Positions 45,993-57,697 are shown, numbered from the stretch's first letter. The stretch is 64,000 nucleotides of DNA from Taudactylus pleione (GCA_031769625.1 JAUIMM010000121.1:11799501-11863500); one strand, 5' to 3'. Numbers and translations: made by a program. The notes: generated by a model not told the origin, from the sequence alone.

Positions 45993-46149
45993 AAGGTTAA
46001 ACTTTTTTTTTTATTTTTTTATTATTATTAGACAGTCAAGGTTACACTTTTTATTTTTAATATTATTATTACACAGTCAGTGTGTAATACGGAGATCCCA
46101 CTTTCACTGTGTGTCAATCATGACCCGCTACTGTATGATCTTCCATACT

Positions 46150-46930
46150 GTACGCCATGGCATAGCACTACAAGGGTATGGCTATAGCGCAGCACCACTG
46201 GCAATGCATTGCAACCCCGCCACTGGGCACGCACCAGAGATCCTATTTGTACCGTAACCCCTCAGAACTGGCTATAAGTCGCCACAGCGCCAACTGTGCA
46301 GACATTGATGCAATTTTGCAGTTTAAACGCAGAGTCAGTTTGTAGTGCAGGGACCTCTCTCTCAAACAGAGTCAACTATCAGTTACTGAACACATTAAAT
46401 CACTAAAGTTTCCAAGTCTGGGACAGCATTGCCATTGACGCAAGTTTGCGCTCTAGAGCACATTCGGTTTGTAATACAGAGACTTCCCTCCAAACAAAGT
46501 CCACTACTGTAGCACTTTCTGAAGTCATGAATTTACTATCGTGTATACTGTAAGTCTTGGACAGTGCAGAATGGCACAAGTGTGAAAATTCAACAGTACT
46601 GTAGCAATACAGACAACTGGGCATGCGCCATGGCATAGCGCTACTTGGTTTATGGCTTGGCTCCACTGGACATGCGGCACACATTCCATTGTCATTGCAA
46701 CCCGTCCACTGGGCATGCGCTGACATTGACGCAAGTTTGCGGTTTAAACGCACAGTCAGTTTGTTATACAGAGACCACTCTCTTTAACAGAGCCCATTAC
46801 CACTTGATGGTCATAAAAAATCCCTATAATGTCCACGTCTGGGTCAGCGCCGGCATTGATGCAAGTTTGCGTTCTAAGGTACAGTACTGTATGTACAATA
46901 ATAAAAATCCTATTTTCGCTGTTTGACTCC
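46150..46930 (-). repeat. Inverted subterminal modules
   Basis: Repeats of GACGCAAGTTTGCG, CAGTTTGTAATACAGAGAC and CGCATGCCC-type phrases. They are reverse complements of modules at 40.8-41.8 kb, so the two flanks of the SANT-like gene mirror each other. Confidence 0.7.
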
Positions 46931-47026
46931 CGAAGCACTGGGCAGGCATGCGGTCCACATGTACTGTATTGAATACTGAATATTTTAAGTGAAGATTTTA
47001 AAAATAATTTAAAAAAACATATTTTC

Positions 47027-47101
47027 AAGGTCTCGAACCCATGGAACAAGAAGAGGGGAGAAGCAGTGAGACTAGGCATTAGACGGCTAGGCCACACGCT
47101 T
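47027..47101 (-). ncRNA. tRNA-like Pol III module 4
   Basis: Minus strand GTGTGGCCTAGCCGTCTAA and the B box GGGTTCGAGACC (47029-47040), then AAAATATGTTTTTTT. The best B box of the set. Confidence 0.55.
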
Positions 47102-47706
47102 CACCCATTACTAGAGTTCTGTAGTTTGTAAAGTAATGAAACCTCTACAATGTCTAAGTCTGGGACAGTGCCGACAGTATTTACATTTGCGCAAACACAG
47201 TATGATTTCAACCGCACAATCAGTGGGTAATACAGAGCTTAATGATTTCAAACTTTATTAGACATTCTTCTACCGCTTTATTATACTGTACATTCCTGAT
47301 TCCATGTGGAAAACGCTGTAATACTGTATAGTGTACCGAATCACCGCTCCTGTGAACCAATCATCGGGCGGTGATACAGAACATACCGTATGGTACATTG
47401 GAAATCACACGCATGCGCTATGTAGTTTAGGAAAAGTGACACCTGGTGGGCAAAATGTTGTATTACACGTAATGAAATCAGACGCATGCGCTATGTAGTT
47501 TTGGAAAAGTGACATCTTGTGGGCAAAAAGTTATATTACACGTAATGACTTTTTTCATTACTAAACTTTCTTTGTGGCGCGACTCATGGCGTGGTGTGTG
47601 TCGCGCCATGCGTGGCGTGAAAGATAACGCTGTGATGCCACGTTATAGCTGGGCACATCGGTATATGAATCAACATATCCTTTTGTCTTATATCCATGCT
47701 CTACAG

Positions 47707-47813
47707 CAGGGTTCTTCAACCCGTGGCTCGCGGACCAGCATAGCTTAGTGGCCCTCTTGCTTTGTTAAATTTTTTAATGTGGCCCACAGTGTCTTAAAGG
47801 TTGAATACACCTG
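47707..47813. mobile_element. Short hAT MITE
   Basis: 107 bp, ends CAGGGTTCTTCAACC and GGTTGAATACACCTG, exact 8-bp duplication CTCTACAG (47699-47706, 47814-47821). Ends match the Charlie-like hAT consensus. Confidence 0.9.
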
Positions 47814-47821
47814 CTCTACAG

Positions 47822-48040
47822 TGTAGAGTCTTTTCTTTGAATGATCATGTTGTCCCTTTCTTCATTTTACTGCATTCAGCAAGTGAGTGCTAATCATAGC
47901 AAATGTCCAACAAGTCAAAATAAACAGCAATGTGTACAAGCTGTATGTAACTAGTCATATCTGTGTTTTCTAAATTTGTTTTTTTATTGACATATATGTC
48001 ACATACTACTTATTTTTTATTAATGTGCATTTCTTCTTCA
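47822..48040. other. Unassigned sequence
   Basis: Short AT-rich spacer before the DIRS element; nothing recognised. Confidence 0.4.
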
Positions 48041-48966
48041 GGGTCCATAAGAATCCATAGGGATACCATGGGGATATTATGGTTGGAGACCAGGCACCAA
48101 GCAGTTAAAGCTTCAGCTCCCAGGATGCACCGGGTCCTCCTCCATATATACCTGTCCCTAGCCAGAGGACTTATAGAACAAACATAGTTGTTTGTTTGGT
48201 GCGGCAGGATCAGGACGCACTTTTTGTAACAGGGGACTGCTCTGGCAGTCCTAAGCTTTTATTTATGTTTTATTTTATGTTATGTTTTTTGGGTTGGCAG
48301 TGCTAAGCGTGTGAATTAAGACGCATATACTGCGACTCAATTTACCTCCGTTGGCCGCAACATCAGTAACTGGGCTGGTGATTTTGGCGGGTGACGGCTA
48401 AGCTTGCTAGCCACTATGCTGCGACCTGGACTGCAACCAGATGTATGGAGATGTCACGTAAGGCGTTTCCCTGCTTGCCGGGAATCGCGAGCGGCAGTCC
48501 TTGCTTCTGGTGTCAAGGACGCACCAGAAGCCGCTGCTGTTAGGGCCCGGGATTATCCGCGTGCTCAACTACACCACCGGGGCCTTATCTTCTGATGCCA
48601 GGGATCGGCAGCAGATGCTTTTGCTGCCACGAGGCCAGTGTACCGGGCTGGTTAACGCAGACTAGGGGAGGTAGGCGCTCACCCGGCAGCTCCTCCCCTG
48701 ACCCAGACGCAGTCCCTGTGAAGGGTTTTGCGTGTCTGGGTTGCACGGGTATTTGAGATGCTCACAGTCCACGCTCAGTGCACCCTGTAGCTGTTGGTCT
48801 CAGGAGGGTTTGGGTCAGTCTCCCTGTGTACCTCTCCCTTGGTTAAGGTATACAGTGCTCTATATCCTACCATTCTTTTGTGTCTGTGTAGTTGATTTAG
48901 TGTCGATTGTAATTATATTACATATGCATTGTATGTGACTGTTTGCTAGCTGCTGTATTGACACTG

Positions 48967-49486
48967 AGCGCTCGCAAGCGGGTCGATGTTGCCCAAGTGT
49001 GCATGCGCACGATGGAGGCGGCTCCATCCTGTGCATGCACGAGACCCGAATAACGACGGCCAAGCCGTCGTTATGGGTCTCGCACCAAAGGGGGCGTGCT
49101 GTCAATGGTGATAGACAGCACGCCCCCTTTGGTGGGCGTGCCAGGGGCGTGGCTGCCCAGATGGAGGCGTTCCCATGGGAATGCCTACCGTCTGGGGCCG
49201 GCCCCACTGACATCACTAGTGATGTCAGTGGGAGTGCTTTTGGCTCTGATAGAGCCAAAAGCACTCCAGGGCTTGGGGCAGCGAGACCCTACTGCAAGGG
49301 TCTCGTCGCAAGCCCGATGGTTGCGATGGTCTTGACCATCGTGACCATCATTTTGGCCGCTCGCTATAGCTGTGGGTGGTCACCCACAGCTATGCGAGCG
49401 GCCAGGAGGCCGCTCCAAAAAGTAGGAGGGACGGCCCTGATTCAGAGCGAGCGCTCTGTCAGAGCGTCCAGCTCTGAATCAGGGCC
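48967..49486 (+). mobile_element. Hairpin-chain Harbinger MITE, copy E
   Basis: The most complete interior: at least ten successive hairpins, including the perfect palindrome centred on CATCACTAGTGATG and one around AGTGCTTTTGGCTCT. The left-terminal repeat is missing (it starts at GCGCTCGCAAGC), so no target duplication can be assigned. Confidence 0.85.
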
Positions 49487-49822
49487 TCTGTCTTTTATTT
49501 CTGTCTGTCAATTATAACTATCACTGTTTTTTCTCTCCATCCTTTTGGGGTGGAGGTCGTTTTCTGAGTACAGTACTTCACATTTATTAAGATTTTGTGA
49601 AGGCTATCACATAACATTGTGATTATTGCCTTTATTTTGAACATATCAAAAGATAAAGGTATACAGGAGTGGGAGCCCTCTGTGCTGGTTTCATGTAAAT
49701 CATCTACGGCTTATTTGTCCCCTCAAGACATTAAGGATAGTATGTGAGTTGGCTGTCATAAAGAGCCACCAAACTGGTCCAGTTTACCAGTCCCTGGACA
49801 AGAGCCTTCTTGGGTATCCTCT

Positions 49823-50459
49823 TTGTCCCAGGTAATAAAGCAATTTGTGGATCGTATGGCTGCTCCCACTCTGCCTACTTGGATAGGGTGTCCACAGCAT
49901 GCTATGTTTACATCTCCTATGTATCCTTCCTGGAAGGATGTTTATGGCCATTCTAGTCAGGATATGGCACCATCTAATGTTGATAACAGCCTGGTAGTTA
50001 CTAAGGCACCTAAGCGTAAGTTATCTTTTTATCAGTCTGCTCAACATATGGATTCAGACGCATCATCATAGGATTCAGATGATGCGCAAGGTTCCTCTCC
50101 AGGGTCTAGCTCAGGGGAGGATGACCAAAATGATTTTTTCATCATGTGGAGCTGTTACTCATCCAGCTATGGCTGGAGCCCGGGGAGCCAAAATGGTTGA
50201 GGAAAGGATGGGAGCATTGGAAAATTCTTTACCAAATGCTACCAGAGAACAGGTGATGTATATCTCTCATATACGGGAAGCAGCTTCCTATCTGGGAGGA
50301 GCTGCTGTAGATGCTGGAATTTTAGCTTCTAAAGCATCAGCTGCTTCAATAGTGGCATGCAGGGCCCTTTGGTTAAGATCCTGGAAAGCTGATACAGGAT
50401 CAAAGAGGGTGCTAGAGGTGTTACCGTTCTATGGTACTTTTTGGAGCAGAGTTGGATAA
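49823..50459 (+). pseudogene. DIRS gag-like gene
   Basis: Two frames (49823-50071, then 50079-50459) separated by a stop and frameshift. The second has the conserved DIRS gag segment YISHIREAASYLGGAAVDAG, then ASAASIVACRALWLRSWKAD. It leads into the pol frame with a small overlap (50431). Confidence 0.75.
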
Positions 50460-51297
50460 AATAATAGCTACTCTGGCGGCTTCAAAATCAGCAGGTCTGC
50501 CATTTACGGCAATTATAAAGTATATACAGGTTTCTTTTCGGTCCTTCGGTTCTCAGGGATGGGCAAGGGAACAGCCTTCCTCTAAGGTGTCTGGTTTTCG
50601 CAAAATATCAATTCGACAAAATAAGAGGTCTGAGCCAGCAATACGTCCAGCTTCTAAGCCAGATAACAAACCCTCTGCCAGATGGGGTGGGCCTCCTCCT
50701 GGCAGATCCCAGGGTGGGAGGCCGACTTCTTCAGTTTACGGATTGTTGGCATCAAACAACAACAGATGCCTGGTTCCGAGAAGTGGTCTCTCAGGGGTAT
50801 GCCCTCACTTTCAAGAGGCATCCTCCCCAGAAGTTTTTTTGCACAGGTCTCCCATCAGAAGCGGTCAAGGCCTTGGCTTTTCAGGAAGCCATTCACTCTC
50901 TGCTGCTGGCGGGGGTAATAGCCCCTGTTCCTGTGTCGCAACAGAGAAGGGGTTATTATTCCTATCTATTTCTGTTTCAGAAACCGAATGGGGCTTATCG
51001 CCCTATACTAAATCTGAAAACCCTCAACAGGTTTATCCATGTACCCAAGTTTCGTATGGAAACTCTTATCAATTATTTTGGCAATGGAGCCGGGAGATTA
51101 CATGGTCACCCTGGACATTCAAGATGCATATCTGCATGTTCCTATTATTCTATCCCACCAGCAATTTTTATGGTTTGCTGTCCTTCAGCAGAATTACCAA
51201 TTTCATGCTCTACCCTTTGACCTATCTATCTGCTGAACAGTTGTGCAAGGCAGCCACGCGATCTTCTGTCCACACTTTTTTTAGGTTCTATGCCTGA
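50431..51297 (+). pseudogene. DIRS RT fused by deletion to recombinase C-terminus
   Basis: The RT part shows AGVIAPVPVSQQRRGYYS, FLFQKPNGAYRPILNLKTLN and, after a frameshift near 51080, PGDYMVTLDIQDAYLHVPI and FHALPFDLS. Directly after comes LCKAATRSSVHTFFRFY, the end of a DIRS tyrosine recombinase. The RNase H, methylase and most of the recombinase are therefore deleted. The long frame itself switches reading frame from the RT. Confidence 0.85.
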
Positions 51298-51774
51298 TAT
51301 TTTTGCCTCTCAGGATGCTTCCTTTAAGCTACGTGTTCTCCTTTCTGCTCAGGAGCATCCCCCACCCTAGAGGAACTGTTTTAGGACATCCCCATGGTAT
51401 CCCTTTGGATCCCTATGGACCCTGAAGAAGAAAATAAGAGTTATGGTATACATACCTAGATCTTTTCTTCAAAGTCCATAGGGTCCACAGGGCACCCGCC
51501 CTGACGCACCTGGCTGCATGGGTAAAAAATGTTCTTTTGGGGACAGATTCCTCATTTTGTGTAAGGGTGTTTCTGGTGTGCAATTGCTCTTTCTTCTCCT
51601 CTTTCCTTCTCCTGCCTTGAGGCTTGTTAACTAAACTGAAGTCCTATGGCTAGGGGCGGGGTATATATGGAGGAGGACCCAATGCATTCTGGGAGCTGAA
51701 GCTTTAACTGTTTGGTGCCTGGTCTCTAACCATAATATCCGCATGGTATCCCTGTGGACCCTATTGACCTTGAA

Positions 51775-51995
51775 GAGTTATCAAGTTATGAAGTCTTATA
51801 TGCTGCTAGTTTATCATTATTTCTTTAGCTGGCATTATTGTTTGCTTGAAGAAATTTGTTCGTTAGACCAAAGTACAGCAGTAACATTCTCAGTGAGTTT
51901 TATTCAATAACTAGGTCTGTATTGGCTACAGACACTACACTACACAGTACTAGAGAACTGCTATAGTTGGTGATTAGATCTGTCCATAATCCTAG
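51775..51995. other. Unassigned sequence
   Basis: Short spacer between the DIRS and fold-back elements; nothing recognised. Confidence 0.4.
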
Positions 51996-54240
51996 TGGTA
52001 AATTTACTAAGAATCGAGTCTAATCAAGTTTTTTTTTCAACTCGATTAGCATCGTCGAAACTCGGATGATTTGAGGCTCCTGAGACTCACAGATTTACTA
52101 AGAAGTGAGTTTAGCTGAGAGTGAGTTTTCTGATGGTGAAGCAGATCAAGATTTCTCCCCTGAGTAGCAACTTTTGAAGGAGATTACTCACCCAAGATTG
52201 CAGTGTCTTTTCTCTGCCTAACTCTCTAGAACAAGCAGCCTGCACATATCATTGAGATATGTGAAGGCTGCTTGTGTTGTAAAAAAGGGTTAAATGTTTT
52301 AAAAAAATTACGTAGGGCCCCCCCAAAAGCATAACCAGCCCGGGCTGCTCAGCCAGTGCTGGTTCCTAAAATGACAGGGAAAAAAACATGTAGGGTTCCC
52401 CCATAATTTAGGAACCAGCACCTGGCTGCAGGGCTAGTTCTGGTTTTAAATATAGGGGGGAAAAAATTGCATAAGGATCCCCCTATATTTAAAACCAGCA
52501 CCGGACCCAAACTGACCGGGGTGTAATGCCATAGCCAGCGGACCCTATCACCGGGTCTCCCCAGTCAAAGCATTCGCAGCCCAAGCCGGTCAGCCCAATC
52601 TGGTCAGGTTGGGCTGGTCAGCCCAACCCGGGGATCTCAGGGGATGTGGGGACCTCCCCTAGAAGGGGCCCCCCCTCTCCCGACACCACAGGCTTAGTCT
52701 GAAGCCCGGGGCTCCTCCCCGCACCCCTGGAGCGGTGGGTACGGGGGTAATAATGGTGTAAAAATATAGAAACGATTGTATTTTACAGTCAAACTACATG
52801 CCTGTCCTTTGGCACTTGTGGAACTACAAGTGCCAGCAGGTGGCCGGCACCCGTACCCCCACTGTAAAATAAATAGTAAAAAACATAGTTCACACACACC
52901 ATCTAAAGTACAACTTTATTACATTCACCTACCTCACTCACACATATTTTCCATGCTACCAGTTGATCTGTCCACTTCTCCATGTAGAATCCAATGGGAG
53001 TACCTGGAATAAAGATCCCATACTCACCATAATCCTCGTGCCGCTCTCCGTAGCATCCCCGTTCTTGGCAAAATAACAAAACAAGTGACCCGATCCATGG
53101 CGGACATGTGTAAGTATATGTTGTAGCCATCATCTGTATTTCCCACTGACCACTAGCCAATCAGTGACCACTCATTGGCTGGGACACACGTGTGGATCGG
53201 GTCACTCATTTTGAGATCCCTGGCTTGGGCTGACCGGCTTGAGGTGTGAATGCTTTGGCTGGGGAGACCTGGTGATAGGGTCCCTTAGCTGTGGCATTAC
53301 ACCCCAGTTGGTTTGGCTCCGGTGCTGGTTTTAAATATAGGGGGACCCCTATGAAATTTTTCCCCCTATATTTAAAACCAGAACTGGCCCTGCAGCCAGG
53401 TGCTGGTTCCTAAATTACGGGGGAACCCTACACATTTTTTTCCCCGTCATTTGAGGAACCCGGTCTGGCTGAGCAGCCTGGGGCTGGTTATGCTTTTGGG
53501 GGGCCCCTACGTATTTTTTTTTAATTTAAATTAACCCTTCATTTACTATTCACAGGCAGAAACTTACATAGATCACACTGATCTGTGTATATTTCTGCTG
53601 AACTCGCAGCTCACAGGCAGGTGAATTGATTTCACGAATTTGGACAGGTTTTTTCTGTTCTCATGAGAGTTTAGAAACTCTCATCTTGGTAAATTCCCGA
53701 ATCCTATCTTCGCTAGTGAAAAGTTACTCGAGTTTGGCCAATGGTGAAGTGAAGAGAGTTTGCAAACTCTCCACAATTTTCCTGTAGCAAAGGAGATTTC
53801 ACTCCCAAGTTTGTCGTTAGTAAATTTGCGAGTGGAAAAAGATGCCCAAACTCTCCAGAGAATGCTAACTTGACCAAACTCGAATCTTAAGGGGGGTATC
53901 CACTTAGCGATTTAGCCAAGCGATTGCACGATAACATTGTTATTGTGCAATCGCTTGCAAATCGCACATGCATCGTGCATGTTTTGGTCGGAAACGACCA
54001 GCGATGCGCGTGCCCGCTGGTCGCTTCTGACATCCGACATCGCCCGTACGTGCTCGTCAACCTGTCGATCTCATCAGGTTCAGCATTTGCGGGGATGAGG
54101 GATGTGCCTGGACTGATCGAGTGAACATTCAGTCTAGACACATCACTAGCTATACAAACGAGAGCACGATTACAATGTCGTAATCGTGCTCTCATTTGTA
54201 TATCTACAAGTGGATACCCGCCATTAGTAACTTTACCCCC
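51996..54240. mobile_element. Large fold-back element with about 650-bp arms
   Basis: Ends GGTAAATTTACTAAGAATCG and TTAGTAACTTTACC are inverted repeats. The arms are shown by mirrored blocks: 52310-52620 and 53215-53525 share ACCCTACACATTTTTTTCCC, TATATTTAAAACCAG and AAGCATAACCAGCCC (in opposite orientations). A TAGTG flank is repeated. It is interrupted by the MITE at 53890-54223. The loop (52620-53215) is non-coding. Confidence 0.75.
53890..54223. mobile_element. GGGTATCCAC-end MITE, copy 1
   Basis: Ends AGGGGGGTATCCACTTAGC and ACAAGTGGATACCCGCCA are inverted repeats, TTA duplicated (53887-53889, 54224-54226). An inner hairpin is built on GAGAGCACGATTACAATG. A copy in the other orientation lies at 57878. 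Confidence 0.85.
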
Positions 54241-54719
54241 TAGTGTTAACTTTCACTTCTGCAATGCAGCTCCCCGGTTTCTGCAATTTTGCTCTAAATG
54301 TGTATATTCTTGGTATGCATTGTTTTGTTCTGCAGTAAACACAACATAAATATTGTAGTAATGAATTGGTTGTGCATAGTCATGACCTTCCTTGGTGAGG
54401 TAGTCGGTAGTCTGTTATTATCCTTTGATACCTAATGCTACATGTCTAGCCGGGAGTAGACTGCTGTGTGTGCCACTCATAGCTGTAATTACACAAAATT
54501 ATAATTCAGATTCAGCACCTCTAAGGATGATTTGTAAACATCATTGTCCTCCACTCATTGCCACTGTTTTCCCAGTGTGAGCCGCTCAATGCATGAATAC
54601 CTTTTTGCCTAACCATTCCCAACAGCATTTGAGGCACTAACCATAAGACTCAATGTAATGTTCTCTTTATAACTGTTTTCATGTAGAAGACATCACTTTC
54701 ACAATATCCAGTGTTAGGC
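54241..54719. other. Unassigned sequence
   Basis: No gene or element end recognised. Confidence 0.4.
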
Positions 54720-55410
54720 ATTGATGTGTCTCATATAAAGATATAAAATGGGTGTATACTGTATATATATACACCCATCAGCCTTAACATAAAACCCCCT
54801 GTCTAATATTGTGTTGCTCCCCCTCATGCCGCCAAAACAGCTCTGACCTGTCGAGGCATGAATTCCACAAGACCTCAGTAGGTATTCTGTGGTATCTGGC
54901 ACCAAGATGGTAGAAGCAGATCCTTTAATATCCTGTAAGTGGGGTCTTCATGGATCTGAGGAATTTGAATGTCAAGTCAACTCCTTGAACTCTGTCATGT
55001 TCCTCAAACCATTCCAGAACAATTTTTTGCAGTGTGGCAAGCACATTATAGTGCAGTAAGAGACCACTGCCATCAGGGAATACATTTGCCATGAAGGGGT
55101 GTTTAGGTAAGTAGTAGGGGTCAAAGTAACATCCACATAAATGCCAGGACCCAATGTTTCCCAGAAAAACATTACCCATCACGTTGCCTCCACTGACTTA
55201 CATTTTTCCCAAAGTGCATTTTGGTGCCTTCTCTTCCCCAGGTACACGATTCACATGCACCCGGCCGTCCATTGCTCCATGATACAGTTATGATGCTCGT
55301 ACCTATTGTAGGTTCTTTCATCAGTGGACTGTGGTCAGCAGAGCACTTTGACCGTTCTGTGGCTAGGCAACCTCATACGCAGCAAGCTGCGAAACACTGT
55401 GTGTTCTGAC
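54720..55410 (-). pseudogene. Second Tc1-type transposase relic
   Basis: Minus-strand DNA matches a vertebrate Tc1-like transposase: ETLGPGIYVDVTLTPTTYLN, HPFMANVFPDGSGLL and EWFEEHD are still readable, from the catalytic region. The 3' terminal region contains ACACCCATCAGCCTTAACAT. Frameshifts, a deletion of the middle catalytic block and stops make it inactive. It is from a different Tc1 subfamily than the one at 11953-21235. Confidence 0.85.
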
Positions 55411-55429
55411 ACCTTTTTAGCATGTGGTA

Positions 55430-55740
55430 TGTTTTGTTGACATTTATCATTTCATCATGGTCATTATGTTGAAATGCAGCATAATGTTGACTCTGATGAA
55501 ATGTTGACATTATTAGAATGTCCACAAAACATCCCCAGTTGTCTAGCAGTGACTTACCTGGTTTGGTGGGTCAGGCAGTCATGTTATGCTGACTTCTGGT
55601 GGATTAAGCGGTACTTGTGACTGGGAGTATGCCTAACCCTAAACTCCCCTCTCGCAGCCTAATCTTAATTTCCCCTATCACAGCCTAACATGTTGACACT
55701 GTAAACATGTCGACATTCTGCACATGCTAACATACAGATG
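55430..55740. repeat. Degenerate GTCAACATTWTGAC repeats
   Basis: Fifth block of the family: TTGACATTTATCATTTC, CATTATGTTGAAATG, ATGTCGACATTCTG. Non-coding. Confidence 0.6.
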
Positions 55741-56342
55741 TGTCCTGCTACATTTTTGCTCATAGTGCGGCATTCTGACTTCCCTGCCATGGCATGTCAA
55801 TACGCGTTATGACGTGGGCTGGTGTACTGTATGCTGTAAAAGTCTACATGCCATGCACTACACAGTTTAACCGGTGGGTGGCGAATGCTTCATGGATGAA
55901 ACCAACAGTACTGTAGCAGTGGATGGTGATCCGTGAGAGGCTGGCCAATCACATTCAGGAAGTGTAAACCATCACTCCTCCAGGTTTTTGAAATGATCAC
56001 TTTGTGTCAAGACGAATACGCTATAGACATTATATTTTACTCGTTACGGGCCATTCGTAATGTATACTGTCGCTACATGGTGTAAATACATCTAGCCTAA
56101 AGACGCACGGGCAGTTTTTCATAAAGAGAGATAATTTCAGGTTCAATACTTTTAAAGCACTCTGCTCAACTTTATGTGTTGCTCCACACTTTCCCCCTAC
56201 CTTCATCTCGAAGTTACTGTAGGCCACCCAGCTGCATTACACTCTAAACCACTATTGATATTGTATTGTACACTTTACCTGGTGTGAAGTGGCACACTTA
56301 ACATCACATACACAACAGGTGTGACTGCTGATACGAATGGCA

Positions 56343-56408
56343 TGTGTGGGTGAGTGGGTAAGGTGAGCACCTTACAGAGCCAACACTTCAGGTTCGAGGT
56401 CCTGAAAT
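56343..56408 (+). ncRNA. tRNA-like Pol III module 5
   Basis: GTGTGGGTGAGTGGGTAAGG (A-box region) and GGTTCGAGGTCC (56391-56402), followed by a T run at 56448. Same layout as the modules in the large element. Confidence 0.55.
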
Positions 56409-56638
56409 GGACAAAATTGTTTTGTAAATCAATATTTTTATTTATCTTTTTTTTTTAATCTATACTAGTTTAAATAAAGAATTTAATTATTCAGTGTAAG
56501 AGTCCTGTGTTGGTGTGAAAACACATAATTTCTTAAAGACAGAGCAATCTTTAATTTCTATGTTATGCCACCCAGCTGCATTTTACTGTAAACCGATATA
56601 GACATTGTGTTGTACTCATTACAGACCATCCGTACTGT

Positions 56639-57035
56639 GGGCCTGATTCAGCAAGGAACGCACGCTAGCAGACGCACGCACCCGGCCACTGAGAGGATAT
56701 GCTATTCAATGCCTACGCATGGAGACAGCAGAATAAAATGCAGTCACCCAGCCCTGTATTAATCCGCCCATCTCCCTTTACTGAAAGCCTGATGAGTATG
56801 CAAGATAGCCTAAACATCGGTAACATCGAGAACCATCAACCACATTTGCATAATAGTGCTTGACCAGACCTCGCGCAGGATCTTTTCTACTTCCTGTGTG
56901 CATGGAGTCTCATCACTGCGTGCGGCACAGCAGTGGCTAATTTATGCACGCCCCTAAAATGGAGTCCCAATGCACAAGCACGCCTGCGTTTGCCCGACCA
57001 CCCCCCCATTACCACCCACAAATGGCACTTCCTAT
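56639..57035 (+). mobile_element. Harbinger-type MITE, 3'-truncated
   Basis: Starts GGGCCTGATTCAGCAAGGAA like the element at 58473. Its right terminal repeat is missing: sequence of the host duplication (CGCTACATGGTG) resumes at 57039. Confidence 0.65.
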
Positions 57036-57418
57036 CGCTACATGGTGTAAAGACACCAGGCCTAAAGATGCACAGGCAGTTTTTCATAAAGAGGGGTAAT
57101 TTCAGGTTCAATACTTTTAAAGTACTCTGCTCAACTTTGCTACACACTTTCCCACCTCCTGTCATCTCTATGTTATGCCACTAAGCTTCATTACACTCTA
57201 AACCGCTATATAGACAATGTATTGCTGGATGGGGCCTTCCCTCCAAACCTAAGCCAGCATGAGTCATTTATCACAAATCTCACATGGGAGTGGGGTGGGG
57301 AAGCTGCATACAGTATGAAAGTGTTACTGCGATTTGTGCCATCATCCTTGCAATTTCGGTCACCTCCAGGAGGACTGATTGAAATTATCAGTTTGGGTCA
57401 AGACTAAAGACCTCACAG

Positions 57419-57697
57419 CAGAGCCGTAACTAGACTTTTTGGTGCCCTGTGCCAGAAAGAGCATTGGCGCCCCCCCTCATTTTTCAAAGGGACATAATGC
57501 ACCCAAAAAAGGGGAATGGCCTCATGGGGAAGGACCAGGGAAGAGATATGGGAGGCCAGGAGATGCTGGGGATGAACTATGAGGAAGCTACCAGTGAGAA
57601 TTATAATAAACAGAAATTTTACAGGCCCAAACAGCGCCCCATGACCTCTGGTGCCCTGTGCGATGGCACCAGCCGCACTACCCTAGCTACGGCCCTG
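57419..57697. mobile_element. hAT MITE with CAGAGCCGTAACTAG ends
   Basis: Ends CAGAGCCGTAACTAG and CTAGCTACGGCCCTG, exact 8-bp duplication CCTCACAG (57411-57418, 57698-57705). An inner GGTGCCCTGTGC motif occurs near both ends. Confidence 0.9.

Larger units (their letters stand above)
34793..47663. mobile_element. Large TIR-bounded element of unknown family
   Basis: Ends TACCGATCTGCCCAGCTAT (34793-34811) and the reverse complement of TACCGATGTGCCCAGCTAT (47645-47663) match at 18 of 19 positions. If the TA is a target duplication, the element starts CCGATS. Both ends are followed inward by CATGGCG/CGCGCCATG motifs. Without the hAT insert (35677-40777) it is about 7.8 kb. It holds tRNA-like modules, inverted subterminal modules (40.8-41.8 kb versus 46.2-47.2 kb) and a SANT-like spliced gene, but no recognisable transposase. 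Confidence 0.6.
48041..51774 (+). mobile_element. DIRS-type retrotransposon, internally deleted
   Basis: The left end (48041-48165) and right end (51657-51774) are inverted repeats of about 120 bp, sharing for example AGACCAGGCACCAA and AGTTAAAGCTTCAGCTCCCA. Inverted terminal repeats, a DIRS-type gag, an RT and a tyrosine-recombinase tail identify the group. A further copy of the end motif (CATGGTATCCCTTTGGATCC) at 51391 corresponds to the internal complementary region. A hairpin-chain MITE is inserted in the 5' part. Confidence 0.9.
55790..57410. mobile_element. Fragment related to the 34.8-47.7 kb element, duplicated
   Basis: GGTGGGTGGCGAATGCTTCA (55872) resembles GGGTGGCGAGTGCTCCA at 34955 and 35014, and it carries a tRNA-like module and CAGTACTGTA motifs. 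A block including CGCTACATGGTGTAAA and GGCAGTTTTTCATAAAGAG occurs twice (56070-56255 and 57041-57200), so the fragment is partly duplicated. Confidence 0.55.
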
